A stretch of 64,000 bases of DNA from Arthrobacter endolithicus (GTDB lineage: Bacteria > Actinomycetota > Actinomycetes > Actinomycetales > Micrococcaceae): assembly GCF_026627425.1 (NCBI RefSeq), contig NZ_JAPNLH010000007.1:62001-126000 (forward strand). The letters are read 5' to 3'. Of the stretch, positions 30,331-39,611 are shown piece after piece. A program made the position numbers and the translations under genes. Every line of letters begins with the position of its first letter. The stretch's first letter is position 1. The notes beneath the pieces were generated by a model. It was not told the origin of the DNA and searched no databases. It saw only the letters and a program-made list of their open reading frames with translations.

Positions 30331-31409
30331 GCAGGGATCACAACGAGGACCTGCCGCGGCACACGGCTGACTGGCCGGTGGGTGAACCGGTCGACACTGA
30401 CGGCCAGGGGCAGCACAAAGATGGCCATCCAGCTGCGCAACACGCCGGTGACCGGGTCGAATACGGCGGGCACCCCGGCGAACCGGGACACCATGTCGCG
30501 GCAGAGAGCGGCCATGAGCCCGCAGCGGCGGCGGAACCGGCAGGCATTGACCAAGCGGCCCTGGCCGCACAGGGCATTGACCTAAACGTGGCCGAAACGG
30601 TGGCGCCGGAGCGGGAAATCGGCGTCAAGGTTGGGGACAGCCTGGTCCAGGTGCAGAATCTGACGGTGAAGTTCGGCGGCCTGCTGGCGTTGGACAATGT
30701 TTCTTTTGACATCAAGCGCGGTGAGATACTGGGCCTGATCGGTCCCAATGGGGCCGGCAAGACCACCTGCTTCAATGCCATGACCGGGGTATACAAGCCC
30801 AGCAGCGGCAAGGTGTTGTTGGAAGGGCAGTCCATCGGAGGGGTGAAACAGCACAAAATCACCCGGATGGGCCTGGCCCGGACCTTCCAGAACATCAGGT
30901 TGTTCGCGGAGATGACGGCGCTGGAGAACGTCGTCGTCGGCCTTGACGCTCGCCACAAAACCAGCGTAGGACGCGCGCTGTTGCGCCTGCCGACGCATAT
31001 CCGTGAGGAGAAGTCGGCTATCGAGCGAGGCATGGCCCTGCTGGACTTTGTCGGCATTGCCGATCATTGGGATGTCCTGTCCCGGCACCTGCCGTACGGG
31101 CACCAGCGCAGGCTCGAAATTGCCCGTGCGCTGGCCACAGACCCGAAAGTCCTGTGCCTGGACGAGCCCGCCGCCGGCTTCAACCCGGCGGAAAAGGAAG
31201 AGCTGATGACGCTCATCCGCACCATTCGGGATGACGGCTACACCGTGCTGTTGATCGAGCACGATATGAAACTGGTGATGGGGGTGACGGACCGGATCGT
31301 GGTGCTGGAGTTCGGCAAGAAGATTGCCGACGGCGAGCCCCGTGCGATCCGCGAAGACCCCCGCGTGATTTCCGCATACCTAGGAGAGCCCGAAGATGAC
31401 GTTGCTTGA
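30327..31409 (+). CDS. livG: Branched-chain amino-acid-type ABC ATPase (LivG-like) with histidine-rich N-terminal extension
   Basis: This protein of about 360 residues hydrolyses ATP for the importer. The ATPase domain starts near residue 106; Walker A is GPNGAGKTT and Walker B is LCLDEPAAGFNP. The first 105 residues are extra and low in complexity, with nine histidines in the first 63 residues plus many Gly, Glu and Asp. The extended start at 30327 is supported by the ATGA overlap with livM, though a later start cannot be excluded. It overlaps livF by 14 bases. Confidence 0.9.
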   Translation: MSRDHNEDLPRHTADWPVGEPVDTDGQGQHKDGHPAAQHAGDRVEYGGHPGEPGHHVAAESGHEPAAAAEPAGIDQAALAAQGIDLNVAETVAPEREIGVKVGDSLVQVQNLTVKFGGLLALDNVSFDIKRGEILGLIGPNGAGKTTCFNAMTGVYKPSSGKVLLEGQSIGGVKQHKITRMGLARTFQNIRLFAEMTALENVVVGLDARHKTSVGRALLRLPTHIREEKSAIERGMALLDFVGIADHWDVLSRHLPYGHQRRLEIARALATDPKVLCLDEPAAGFNPAEKEELMTLIRTIRDDGYTVLLIEHDMKLVMGVTDRIVVLEFGKKIADGEPRAIREDPRVISAYLGEPEDDVA

Positions 31410-32109
31410 GCTGGACAATGTAAGCGTCCACTACGGGCGGATCCAAGCGATCAAGGACATGTCCTTCACCGTCGAGGAGGGGGAGATCGTCTCGCTGATC
31501 GGCGCCAATGGGGCCGGCAAAACGACGACGATGAAAACCATTTCCGGTCTACTGAACCCGTCCGCCGGGTCCATTAGGTTTGCCGGGAAAGACATCACCA
31601 AGATGAAGGCGCACATCCGGGTGGTGCAGGGGATCTCGCAGGCGCCCGAAGGTCGCGGCGTATTCCCCGGCATGACCGTGTTGGAGAACCTGGATATGGG
31701 GGCCTTCGGGCGCAAGGACCGCAGCGGCATGGCCGCGGACATTGCCCGCGTTTTTGCTCTTTTCCCGAGGCTGGAGGAACGTCAGAAGCAACTCGGCGGG
31801 ACTATGTCCGGCGGTGAGCAGCAGATGCTGGCCATCGGGCGGGCACTGATGTCCAACCCCAAGCTGTTGCTGCTGGACGAGCCATCCATGGGGCTGGCGC
31901 CGCAGTTCATCCGGCAGATCTTCAAGATCATCACGGAGATTAATAGCCAGGGCACCACGGTGTTGCTGGTGGAGCAGAACGCCAACCAGGCCTTGGCCCG
32001 GGCGCACCGGGCCTTTGTCCTTGAGACCGGTGAAATCACGCACAGCGGGACGGGCAAGGAATTGCTCGCCAACCCCGCGATCAAGGAGGCGTACCTGGGC
32101 GTCGGTTAG
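31396..32109 (+). CDS. livF: Branched-chain amino-acid-type ABC ATPase (LivF-like)
   Basis: This 237-residue ATPase has Walker A GANGAGKTT, signature SGGEQQMLAIGRAL and Walker B LLLLDEPSMGLAP. It starts inside the end of livG and closes the five-gene operon. Length is normal for LivF. It pairs with LivG as a heterodimer under the LivHM permeases. Confidence 0.95.
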   Translation: MTLLELDNVSVHYGRIQAIKDMSFTVEEGEIVSLIGANGAGKTTTMKTISGLLNPSAGSIRFAGKDITKMKAHIRVVQGISQAPEGRGVFPGMTVLENLDMGAFGRKDRSGMAADIARVFALFPRLEERQKQLGGTMSGGEQQMLAIGRALMSNPKLLLLDEPSMGLAPQFIRQIFKIITEINSQGTTVLLVEQNANQALARAHRAFVLETGEITHSGTGKELLANPAIKEAYLGVG

Positions 32110-32144
32110 CCCTCGCACCAGCCCTTTGGCCCCGGCGCCAGGCT

Positions 32145-32227
32145 TTGCCCAGTTTCCCGGCCTGGATGACGGCGCATCGTGACAGCGCGCCGTCATTCGG
32201 ACATTTTTGGGGGCGGAAACTGGGCAA
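32145..32227. repeat. Nested double palindrome in intergenic region
   Basis: An outer perfect 13-bp inverted repeat (TTGCCCAGTTTCC 32145-32157 / GGAAACTGGGCAA 32215-32227) encloses an inner perfect 10-bp one (ATGACGGCGC 32166-32175 / GCGCCGTCAT 32187-32196), followed by TTTTT at 32204. The inner hairpin may terminate livF; the outer arms suggest a small palindromic element. The rest of 32228-32356 holds nothing recognisable. Confidence 0.75.
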
Positions 32228-32356
32228 CTTTCAACGCCGCGGCGCCCGGACCGCGGGACGGACGATAGTGCTGCGGTGAAGGGGAGCCCCGTTCTGCGTG
32301 AAGGAGATCGACGCCGTCCGCTGCTGATTCTGTTAATACCTGGTTGTGCTCTGTCA

Positions 32357-33484
32357 TCAGGGCGTTAGGGCATCCGCCGGATAGGTGATTCCGAGTTGGC
32401 CCCGGACTCCGTCGAACAACGCCATGATCGCCAGCGAATCGTGCAGCGGCATGGTGGGACTTTCGGTGAGCCCCTGCTGGATGCACCGCGTCACCTCGCG
32501 GAGCTGGTACGTGTAGCCCCTGCCGGGAAAATCGAAACTCTCCACCCGCGGTGCGTCGGATCCGATCTGAATCTCCAGCGACGTGGGGTTGTTAATGGAA
32601 CCGGTGCTCCGCAGGAAACCCTTGGAACCGGCGACGACGGCGGTGCGTGGCCCGAATGCGGTCAGCGAGGAGGTGAGTTGGGCAAGGGAGCCGGAGGAAT
32701 ACGCCAGTGTAATGGCGTTTTGGCTGTCGACGCCCCAGTCAGTCAGGGTGCCCGATGCTGTAACCGACGCGGGAGCGCCGAGTGTTCCCCAGGCCCAGAG
32801 CAGAGGGTAGACGGTCAGGTCCAGCAGGGCTCCGCCGCCGGCTTCGGGAGCCCAGATGCGTGCAGCGCGGTCCGTCCCCGCGGGGAACCCCAAGTCGGCC
32901 TGAACCCACTGCACGTCACCGATCTCCCCCGATCCGGCAATTTCAAAAGCCCGCTGCATGCCCGGGACGAACCGTGCCCACACCGCTTCCATGAGGAACA
33001 GACCCCGATCCCGGGCCAGGTCAATCAGTTCCGCTGCCTCGCGGGCGTTGATGGTCAGGGCCTTTTCGCAGAGAACGTGTTTCCCCGCTTCCAGGGCAGC
33101 CTTCGCCACCGCATGATGCTGGGCGTGCGGAGTGGCGACGTACACCACGTCCACCTCGGGGTCCTGCACCAGCTGCAGATAACCCGGCCCCGTCGTGCGG
33201 GCGCTCCCGCCGTCGCCGGCAGGGCCTTCGATGGTACCGCCGTCGTAATAGTGCCGCTGAAAGCCGAAGTGCGCCGCGAAGCCAGCGGCTTTCTCCTGGT
33301 TCCGTGAGCTGACGGCCTGTAGGACCGCGTCCTCCAGCAGCGCAAGCTCCGAGGCCACCGTGTGGGCGATGCTCCCGGTGGCCACTACGCCCCAGCGCAG
33401 CGGTTCTCCGGTGGCGTTGAGGGGCTGCGGGGAACCGGAGGTGTACCAGTCCGGTCTGGCGATGTGGCGCTGCGAGGTGGTCAT
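32357..33484 (-). CDS. Gfo/Idh/MocA-family NAD(P)-dependent oxidoreductase
   Basis: This protein of about 375 residues has an N-terminal Rossmann domain (GVVATGSIAHTVASELA near residue 23) and the catalytic EKALTINAREA segment (EKP in most relatives), followed by an alpha/beta substrate domain. ATG 33484 (MTTSQRHIARP) is preferred over an upstream ATG. Such enzymes oxidise sugars, including xylose, or sugar derivatives. It lies downstream of a sugar importer but beyond that operon's terminator, so co-regulation is uncertain. Confidence 0.85.
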   Translation of the reverse strand: MTTSQRHIARPDWYTSGSPQPLNATGEPLRWGVVATGSIAHTVASELALLEDAVLQAVSSRNQEKAAGFAAHFGFQRHYYDGGTIEGPAGDGGSARTTGPGYLQLVQDPEVDVVYVATPHAQHHAVAKAALEAGKHVLCEKALTINAREAAELIDLARDRGLFLMEAVWARFVPGMQRAFEIAGSGEIGDVQWVQADLGFPAGTDRAARIWAPEAGGGALLDLTVYPLLWAWGTLGAPASVTASGTLTDWGVDSQNAITLAYSSGSLAQLTSSLTAFGPRTAVVAGSKGFLRSTGSINNPTSLEIQIGSDAPRVESFDFPGRGYTYQLREVTRCIQQGLTESPTMPLHDSLAIMALFDGVRGQLGITYPADALTP

Positions 33485-33529
33485 GCTGCCATCATGCCAG
33501 AGCACCGGCGGGGCTGGGGGGAAACGCAG

Positions 33530-33567
33530 AAAGGTCCCCGGACCGGAACACCGGGTCGGGGACCTTT
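33530..33567 (-). terminator. Intrinsic terminator of the sugar-transport operon
   Basis: AAAGGTCCCCG (33530-33540) pairs with CGGGGACCTTT (33557-33567), with a further partly paired ACC/GGT core, lying just after the binding-protein stop on the minus strand. Confidence 0.75.
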
Positions 33568-33601
33568 GAGCTATCTGTCAAACCTACTGCGCCGGCTGCG
33601 G

Positions 33602-34699
33602 CTACTTGGTCAGCGGGCCCAGCAGCTTGTCGTTGGCGTAGACCTCGGCTGCGTTGGCCTTGGTGACGATGACGGGCTTGAGATAGAAGGTGGGGACCTT
33701 CTTAGTGCCGTTGTCGGTCTCGGTGGTGGACGCGGGAGTCTTGCCGGCCTGGAGCTCCTTAACCATGTCGATGGCGTGGTTCACCAGCGCGGTGGTGTCC
33801 TTGTAGATGGTGGAATACTGCTCGCCGGCCATGATGGACTTGACGGATTCAACCTCGGAGTCCTGACCGGTGACGACCGGCAGCGGCTTGCCGGCGGCCT
33901 TTACCGACGTGAGGATGGCGCGGGCCAAGGTGTCATTAGGCGAAAGCACACCATCAAGCGTTGTGGAGGTGTAGCTCCCTGCCAAGAGGGTATCCATCCG
34001 CTTCTGGGCATTTTCGGCTTTCCATCCCTGCGTCACGGCCTGGGGGAATGACTTTTGGCCCGAAACAACCTTCAAGGTTCCGTCATCAATCTTGGGCTGC
34101 AGCACATTCATCGCGCCGTCGAAGAATACCTTTGCGTTGGCGTCATCGGGTGAGCCGGCAAAAAGCTCAATGTTGTAGGGGCCCGACGGCTTTTTGGCCT
34201 TCATGCCATCCAGCAGTGCCTGGCCTTGCAGCTGGCCAACCTTGTAGTTGTCGTAGGCCACGTAGTAGTCCACGTTGTTTGTGTTCAGCAGGATGCGGTC
34301 GTAGGCGATGATGGTGGCGCCGGAATCCTTGGCCTGCTGAAGCTGGGTGCCCAACTGGGCGCCGTCGATGGCCCCGACAATGATGACCTTGGCCCCCTTG
34401 GTGATCATGGAGCTGATCTGGTTCTGCTGCTCAGAAACGCCGCCATTGGCAAACTGGACATCGCCCTTGAACCCGGCAGTTTTTAGGCCATCGTTAAACA
34501 GGCCTTCGGCCTGGACCCAGTTTTCCGAGGTTTTCTGCGGTAGCGCGACCCCGATCTGCGCATCCTTGGCGAAGCCGGCCGAACCAGACGTGCCGCTGGA
34601 GGAGGAACCGGTGTCCGCGCGGCCGCAGCCGGTCAGTGCGAGTGCCGATGCGACGGCAAGGACCGCAACAGTCTTCGCCGATTTGTTGAATTTCAACAT
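33602..34699 (-). CDS. Sugar ABC transporter substrate-binding lipoprotein (XylF/ChvE type)
   Basis: This protein of about 365 residues has a signal peptide with lipobox LALTGC (Cys near residue 25) and a periplasmic sugar-binding type-1 fold (IGVALPQKTSENWVQAEGLF; VTGQDSEVESVKSIMAGEQY). ATG 34699 follows AAAGAAAG. It is the last gene of an ATPase-permease-binding-protein operon. Xylose or several monosaccharides are likely ligands by family. Confidence 0.9.
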   Translation of the reverse strand: MLKFNKSAKTVAVLAVASALALTGCGRADTGSSSSGTSGSAGFAKDAQIGVALPQKTSENWVQAEGLFNDGLKTAGFKGDVQFANGGVSEQQNQISSMITKGAKVIIVGAIDGAQLGTQLQQAKDSGATIIAYDRILLNTNNVDYYVAYDNYKVGQLQGQALLDGMKAKKPSGPYNIELFAGSPDDANAKVFFDGAMNVLQPKIDDGTLKVVSGQKSFPQAVTQGWKAENAQKRMDTLLAGSYTSTTLDGVLSPNDTLARAILTSVKAAGKPLPVVTGQDSEVESVKSIMAGEQYSTIYKDTTALVNHAIDMVKELQAGKTPASTTETDNGTKKVPTFYLKPVIVTKANAAEVYANDKLLGPLTK

Positions 34700-34763
34700 T
34701 GGGTTTCGCTTTCTTTGAAGGGATAGAGGGTACACAGAAAAAGTTCGTGTTATCGGTGCTTCG

Positions 34764-36029
34764 CTAGACGCCAGCAGTGGTGGAAATGATGTCTTTCGTT
34801 TCGGTCGTCTCCGCTTGAGCCCTATTGCCGAAGTTCTTCATCATCATTCCAATGAGGGATTTTTTGCCCTGCTTTTTGTTGTAGACGTCGAAGGCGACGG
34901 CGGCCAGCAGTACCAGGCCCTTGATAATCTGCGTGATGTCCGCTCCGGCGCCCAGCAGCTGGAGACCGTTGTTCAAAACTGCCATCACCAGACCCCCGAT
35001 GACGGAACCAACGACGGTCCCCACACCGCCGGTGACCGCGGCGCCGCCGATGAAGACCGCGGCGATCGCATCCAGTTCCCAGCCGACGCCGTCGAACGGA
35101 CCCGACGCATTGGAGCGCCCGACGAAGATCATTCCGGCCAGGCCGGCCAGGACGGCCATATTCATCATGACCAGGAAATCCACTCTTTTGCTTTGCACAC
35201 CGGAGAGCGCGGCAGCATGACGGTTACCACCGACGGCATAGATGTGCCGGCCGGTGATGGTCCGAGACGAAATAAACCCGTAGATCAGCACCAGGACGCC
35301 GAGAATGACGCCCGGGATGGGGAACGAAGTGCCGGGACGACCGGTGGCGAAAAGATAGGTGGCGTAGATGACCGCTGCCGATAGAAGCACGAGCTTGATG
35401 ATGGATACCCACAGTGGGGATACCTCGGCGCCAATGGACTCGGCGTTCCTCCGGGTATGGATCTCGCCCCAAATGATCGCGGCGACGGCGATCAATCCAA
35501 TCAGCACCGTGAGGTTGTTATACCCGGTGTTGGGTCCGATCTCGGGGAGGTAGCCGGCGCCGATGTACTGGAAGTCCTTGGGCACAGGGACGGTATTGGA
35601 TTTACCAACGAACTGGTTGGCGCCACGGAAAAGCAACATTCCTGCCAAGGTCACAATGAAGGCCGGGATACCGACGTAGGCGACCCAGAAACCCTGCCAT
35701 GCGCCTATGATGGCACCCAAAATCAAACCGATCAGGATGCCCATATACCAGGGCAGATGCCAGTCACGCATCGTGATGGCGACGACGATGCCCACGAACG
35801 CGGCGATGGAACCGACCGACAGGTCAATGTGGCCGGCGATGATCACCAGGACCATGCCGATGGCGAGGATGAGGATGTAGGCATTGCCATTGAAGAGGTT
35901 GATGACATTGTCAGGTGTCAGGGTGAGACCGCCGGTGAATACCTGAAAGAAGACAATCAGGAATAACAGAGCGAAGATCATCCCGAACTGGCGGGTATTG
36001 CCGCCGAAAAGCTGTTTTATGGCATTCAT
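34764..36029 (-). CDS. Sugar ABC transporter permease (XylH/GguB type)
   Basis: This 421-residue permease has about ten or more hydrophobic segments. GMVLVIIAGHIDLSVGSIAAFVG and AVGGNRHAAALSGV are characteristic of the CUT2 sugar permeases, and its length agrees with XylH/MmsB. It starts 26 bases after the ATPase gene. The C-terminal cytoplasmic tail is longer than in RbsC-type permeases. Confidence 0.92.
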   Translation of the reverse strand: MNAIKQLFGGNTRQFGMIFALLFLIVFFQVFTGGLTLTPDNVINLFNGNAYILILAIGMVLVIIAGHIDLSVGSIAAFVGIVVAITMRDWHLPWYMGILIGLILGAIIGAWQGFWVAYVGIPAFIVTLAGMLLFRGANQFVGKSNTVPVPKDFQYIGAGYLPEIGPNTGYNNLTVLIGLIAVAAIIWGEIHTRRNAESIGAEVSPLWVSIIKLVLLSAAVIYATYLFATGRPGTSFPIPGVILGVLVLIYGFISSRTITGRHIYAVGGNRHAAALSGVQSKRVDFLVMMNMAVLAGLAGMIFVGRSNASGPFDGVGWELDAIAAVFIGGAAVTGGVGTVVGSVIGGLVMAVLNNGLQLLGAGADITQIIKGLVLLAAVAFDVYNKKQGKKSLIGMMMKNFGNRAQAETTETKDIISTTAGV

Positions 36030-36055
36030 GATATGGATCCTGCTTCTTCCGTGGG

Positions 36056-37600
36056 TCAGGCGGATTTCTTGGCTGCGGTCATAAGTTTCATCAAGGATTC
36101 CTGGCTGGCGTCTTCTTTGCTGACGACGCCGGTGATGGCGCCTTCGAAGATGGTGTAGATCCGGTCGGAGATACCCAAGAGCTCTGGAAGTTCCGAGGAA
36201 ATCACGATTACTCCCTTGCCCTGGTTGGCGAGCTGCTGAATGATGCCGTAGATCTCGTACTTGGCGCCGACGTCGATGCCACGGGTCGGTTCATCCAGGA
36301 TCAGCAGGTCGGGGTCGGTGAACATCCACTTGGCCAACACCACCTTCTGCTGGTTACCGCCGGAGAGCTTGGCGACGCCTTCATCCACGCTGGGAGCTTT
36401 GGTGCGCAGCTGTTTGCGGTATGACTCGGCAACGGCGTATTCCCGGTTCTCATCCACAACGGAATATGTGGAGACCTTCTGTAGCGCCGCCGAGACGGTT
36501 GTTTCCTTGATGTCATCGAGCAGATTCAGGCCCAGAGTCTTCCGGTCCTCGGTGACGTAGCCGATGCCGTGCCGGATGGCCTGCGGAACAGTGCGCAGAG
36601 TGATCTCCTTACCGTCCTTGATGATCTGACCGGAAACATAGTTTCCGTAGGAGCGGCCGAAGACGGACCGTGCCAGCTCCGTGCGGCCGGCACCCATCAG
36701 CCCTGCGAAGCCCACAATTTCTCCGCGGCGGACGTTGAAACTGGAGTTCTTGCAGACCAATCTGTCAGGCACCTGAGGGTGCCGCACGGTCCAGTTCTTG
36801 ACCTCGAAGAAAACCTCACCGATCTTCGGGATGTGGTCCGGAAAGCGCGATTCAAGTGTCCGCCCCACCATGCCCTTAATGATGCGGTCTTCGTCCACGC
36901 CGTCGTCCTTGACATCAAGGGTTTCGATGGTCCTGCCGTCGCGGATGATGGTGATGGAATCGGCCACCTGTTCAATCTCATTGAGCTTGTGCGAGATCAT
37001 GATGGAGCTGATGCCCTTGCCTTTGAGTCCACGGATCAGATCCAGGAGATGCTGGGAATCGGATTCGTTGAGGGCAGCGGTTGGCTCATCCAGAATCAGC
37101 AGTTTAACGGATTTGTTCAGCGCCTTAGCGATCTCCACCAGCTGCTGCTTGCCCACTCCGATCTCCTTGACGGGGGTGTCCGGGTCATCGCGCAGCCCAA
37201 CCCGGGCCAGCAGGTCCAGCGAGCGCCGCCGGGCCTGGTTCCAGTCGATGGCACCGAATTTTGTCGGCTCATTACCCAGGAAGATGTTCTCCAGGATGGA
37301 AAGCTCGGGGATGAGCGCCAGTTCCTGGTGGATGATCACAATTCCGGCGGCTTCGCTGGCTCGAATGTCCTTGAATTCGCAGGCCTGGCCCTGGAAGACG
37401 ATGTCGCCGTCATAGCTGCCGTAGGGATAGACGCCGGACAGCACCTTCATCAGCGTCGATTTCCCCGCGCCGTTCTCGCCGCAGATGGCGTGGATCTCAT
37501 TCGCGCGCACGCTGATGGAGACATCGGAGAGCGCCTTGACGCCCGGGAACTCTTTGGTAATGGAGTGCATCTGCAAAATTACCGGGCTGTTGGACACCAT
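36056..37600 (-). CDS. Sugar ABC transporter ATPase, duplicated (XylG/GguA type)
   Basis: This protein of about 514 residues carries two ATPase domains, the CUT2 arrangement. The first has [16 protein letters not shown] followed by a PYGSYDGD insertion typical of XylG/MmsA, and [12 protein letters not shown]. The second has [13 protein letters not shown] and [17 protein letters not shown] 37600 ([11 protein letters not shown]) is chosen since upstream codons read into the operator region. It is first in the transport operon. Confidence 0.93.
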   Translation of the reverse strand: MVSNSPVILQMHSITKEFPGVKALSDVSISVRANEIHAICGENGAGKSTLMKVLSGVYPYGSYDGDIVFQGQACEFKDIRASEAAGIVIIHQELALIPELSILENIFLGNEPTKFGAIDWNQARRRSLDLLARVGLRDDPDTPVKEIGVGKQQLVEIAKALNKSVKLLILDEPTAALNESDSQHLLDLIRGLKGKGISSIMISHKLNEIEQVADSITIIRDGRTIETLDVKDDGVDEDRIIKGMVGRTLESRFPDHIPKIGEVFFEVKNWTVRHPQVPDRLVCKNSSFNVRRGEIVGFAGLMGAGRTELARSVFGRSYGNYVSGQIIKDGKEITLRTVPQAIRHGIGYVTEDRKTLGLNLLDDIKETTVSAALQKVSTYSVVDENREYAVAESYRKQLRTKAPSVDEGVAKLSGGNQQKVVLAKWMFTDPDLLILDEPTRGIDVGAKYEIYGIIQQLANQGKGVIVISSELPELLGISDRIYTIFEGAITGVVSKEDASQESLMKLMTAAKKSA

Positions 37601-37726
37601 GATGATCTGCGCCTCCAAAGCGACTTCATTGTCTTGCTCTTGTGTAGCACTTGCCGTGCATATTCTTGCGAACGTCGTGCGGCGGCAGCTGCTTGCGGCC
37701 TGAAGAAAAGTAAACTCGGTCACGGG

Positions 37727-37747
37727 GCTTGTCGTCAAGCCTTTAAC
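37727..37747 (-). promoter_or_regulatory. Candidate ROK operator upstream of sugar ABC operon
   Basis: GCTTGTCGTCAAGCCTTTAAC matches 17 of 21 bases of the site at 38996-39016. On the minus strand it contains CTTGACGACAAG, so a TTGAC -35-like element lies inside it. Repressor binding here would block the operon promoter. Confidence 0.65.
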
Positions 37748-37771
37748 CCAACGACTCGGTAACGATGGATT

Positions 37772-38971
37772 TTAGGGGTGGCTGACGCCCTGCTGCGCGA
37801 ACACCAGTGACGCGGCTCCGAGGGCTTCCGCCCGATCGCCCAGGGAGGACATGGCCAAGGTGGTGCTCTCGCCCACAACGGGCACGGCATGACGCAGGAG
37901 ACCGCGCCGGATCGGATCCAGCAGGATGGCCCCGAGCCCGGCCAGGGGCCCCCCGAGCACAATGATTTCGGGGTTTATCAGATTGGCGACGTTGCCGATC
38001 GCCCTGCCTACCGCGAGCCCGGCATCGTCAATGACCCGCAGCGTCGCCGAGTCTTTTGCGAGCGCCCGGCGCACAATATCCCCGACGGTCAATGGTTGGC
38101 TGGACCGCTGGCCCAGGAGTTCGATCATGGTGGCAGTGGAGGCGACAGTTTCCAGGCAGCCACGGTTGCCGCACCGGCAGATCGGCCCGTGTTCATTAAT
38201 CGTCGCGTGGCCGATCTCGCCCGTCACGCCGACATGCCCATAGTACGGGGCTCCGTTGAGAATAAGGCCCGCGCCGATTCCGCTGCCGATTTTCAGGAAC
38301 ATCAAATTACTAACGGAACCGTAGGGGCCCCAGGTCATTTCCGCCAAGGCACCGAGGTTTGCATCATTATCCGTAAAAACCGGAAATTCCAAGGTCTTTT
38401 CCAGCCGGTCCCGCAGGTGGATACCCACCCACTCGGGCAAAATAGCTCCCTGCACGACGGTGCCCGTGCGGCGGTCGATTGGCCCGGGTATGCCTGCTCC
38501 TGCGCCCACAATCACGCTTCGCGGCAGGTCCGCTTCGGCCAGCAGTTGGGTTAGGAGGTCTGCCGCGGCCCTAATGCTTTCGCTGGCTTGGTGTCCCAGC
38601 GGCAGGGGCACCGCGCGCTCAGCGACGACCTGGTAACTGAGGTTTGCCAGCACCACCCGGACGTGGCTTCGACCGAAATCAATGCCGACGGCGATGGCAC
38701 CGTTGCCATTAAAGGATACGGACACGGCGCGGCGGCCGGAACTGGTAGTGGGGGAGGTGAACACCAGGCCCTTGGCGGCCATGCTTTTGACAATGTTGGA
38801 GACGGTGGCCGTGGAGAGTCCGGTGGAGCGGGAGATTTCCGCCTGGGTTGAGGGCCCCGACCCCAGCAGGGTGTTAATAACGCGCTGCCGGTTCAGCTGG
38901 CGCAGCGCAGGCTGGGACCCAGGGTTACGGGAGCGTCTCTTCGTCTCGGTGCTGCGGTCGTCGTCGGCCAT
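37772..38971 (-). CDS. ROK-family transcriptional repressor (XylR-like)
   Basis: This 399-residue repressor has an N-terminal winged helix (about residues 28-80, AEISRSTGLSTATVSNIVKSM) and a ROK sugar-kinase-like domain with VGIDFGRSHVRV, GAGAGIPGPID and the zinc-binding CRCGNRGCLE. Such proteins release DNA when a sugar binds. It lies directly upstream of the transport operon in the same direction, and both share an operator-like sequence, so autoregulation and control of the importer are proposed. Confidence 0.9.
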   Translation of the reverse strand: MADDDRSTETKRRSRNPGSQPALRQLNRQRVINTLLGSGPSTQAEISRSTGLSTATVSNIVKSMAAKGLVFTSPTTSSGRRAVSVSFNGNGAIAVGIDFGRSHVRVVLANLSYQVVAERAVPLPLGHQASESIRAAADLLTQLLAEADLPRSVIVGAGAGIPGPIDRRTGTVVQGAILPEWVGIHLRDRLEKTLEFPVFTDNDANLGALAEMTWGPYGSVSNLMFLKIGSGIGAGLILNGAPYYGHVGVTGEIGHATINEHGPICRCGNRGCLETVASTATMIELLGQRSSQPLTVGDIVRRALAKDSATLRVIDDAGLAVGRAIGNVANLINPEIIVLGGPLAGLGAILLDPIRRGLLRHAVPVVGESTTLAMSSLGDRAEALGAASLVFAQQGVSHP

Positions 38972-38995
38972 ACGTAGTAGATTGCATCAATCCTC

Positions 38996-39016
38996 GCTTG
39001 TAGTCAAGAATTGAAC
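38996..39016 (-). promoter_or_regulatory. Candidate ROK operator / -35 region of the repressor gene
   Basis: GCTTGTAGTCAAGAATTGAAC differs from the site upstream of the ATPase gene at only four of 21 positions. Its minus strand gives TTGACT with a possible CAATCT -10 after 17 bases. Confidence 0.65.
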
Positions 39017-39022
39017 GCAACA

Positions 39023-39544
39023 CTACGTGGGGTGAATCTCCTTGTGCGCCCGACCCAACTCGACATAGTGGCGCGCGTTCTCCTTGACACCGTCGAGTTC
39101 TTCATCGCTGAGCTCCCGTCGCACCTTCGCCGGCACTCCGGCCACCAGCGACCGCGGCGCGATCACGGTACCCTCGAGGACGACGGCGCCGCCGGCCACC
39201 AGCGATCCGGCTCCGATCACCGCACCATTGAGGACAGTTGCTCCCATACCAATCAGGCAGTCGTCCTCCACCGTGCACCCGTGCACCACTGCACCGTGGC
39301 CGATGCTCACGCCGTTGCCCACCGTCGTGGGAAATCCCGGGTCTGAGTGCAGGACGACGTTGTCCTGCAGATTGGTCCCCGAGCCGATCCGGATGGCGGA
39401 CGTATCGGCCCGGACTACCACGCCGTAGAAGGCGCTGGAGTCGGCACCCAGCTCCAGGTCGCCGATCAGGGTGGCCGACGGCGCGACGAAGGCGGAGGAG
39501 TGGACCACTGGAGAGACACCGTTGAACGCAATCAGTTGTTTCAT
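39023..39544 (-). CDS. Gamma-class carbonic anhydrase-like hexapeptide-repeat protein
   Basis: This 173-residue protein is a left-handed beta-helix of hexapeptide repeats. The candidate metal ligands are the histidines in LHSDPG and GHGAVVHG, as in the gamma-carbonic anhydrase family (YrdA/CaiE/PaaY-like). Some members hydrate CO2, others have unknown roles. It starts 53 bases downstream of the second purU gene and may be cotranscribed with it. Confidence 0.85.
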   Translation of the reverse strand: MKQLIAFNGVSPVVHSSAFVAPSATLIGDLELGADSSAFYGVVVRADTSAIRIGSGTNLQDNVVLHSDPGFPTTVGNGVSIGHGAVVHGCTVEDDCLIGMGATVLNGAVIGAGSLVAGGAVVLEGTVIAPRSLVAGVPAKVRRELSDEELDGVKENARHYVELGRAHKEIHPT

Positions 39545-39567
39545 GCCACGAGCCTAGTTCAAGCAGG

Positions 39568-39611
39568 TCAGTTGAAGACTTATCAGTTGAAACTAATCAG
39601 TTAAAGACGAC
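39568..39611 (-). repeat. Triplicated 3' end of the second purU gene
   Basis: TCAGTTGAAGAC, TCAGTTGAAACT and TCAGTTAAAGAC begin at 39568, 39583 and 39597. The third contains the purU stop; the others lie downstream as near copies, suggesting local tandem duplication of the last codons. Confidence 0.7.
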
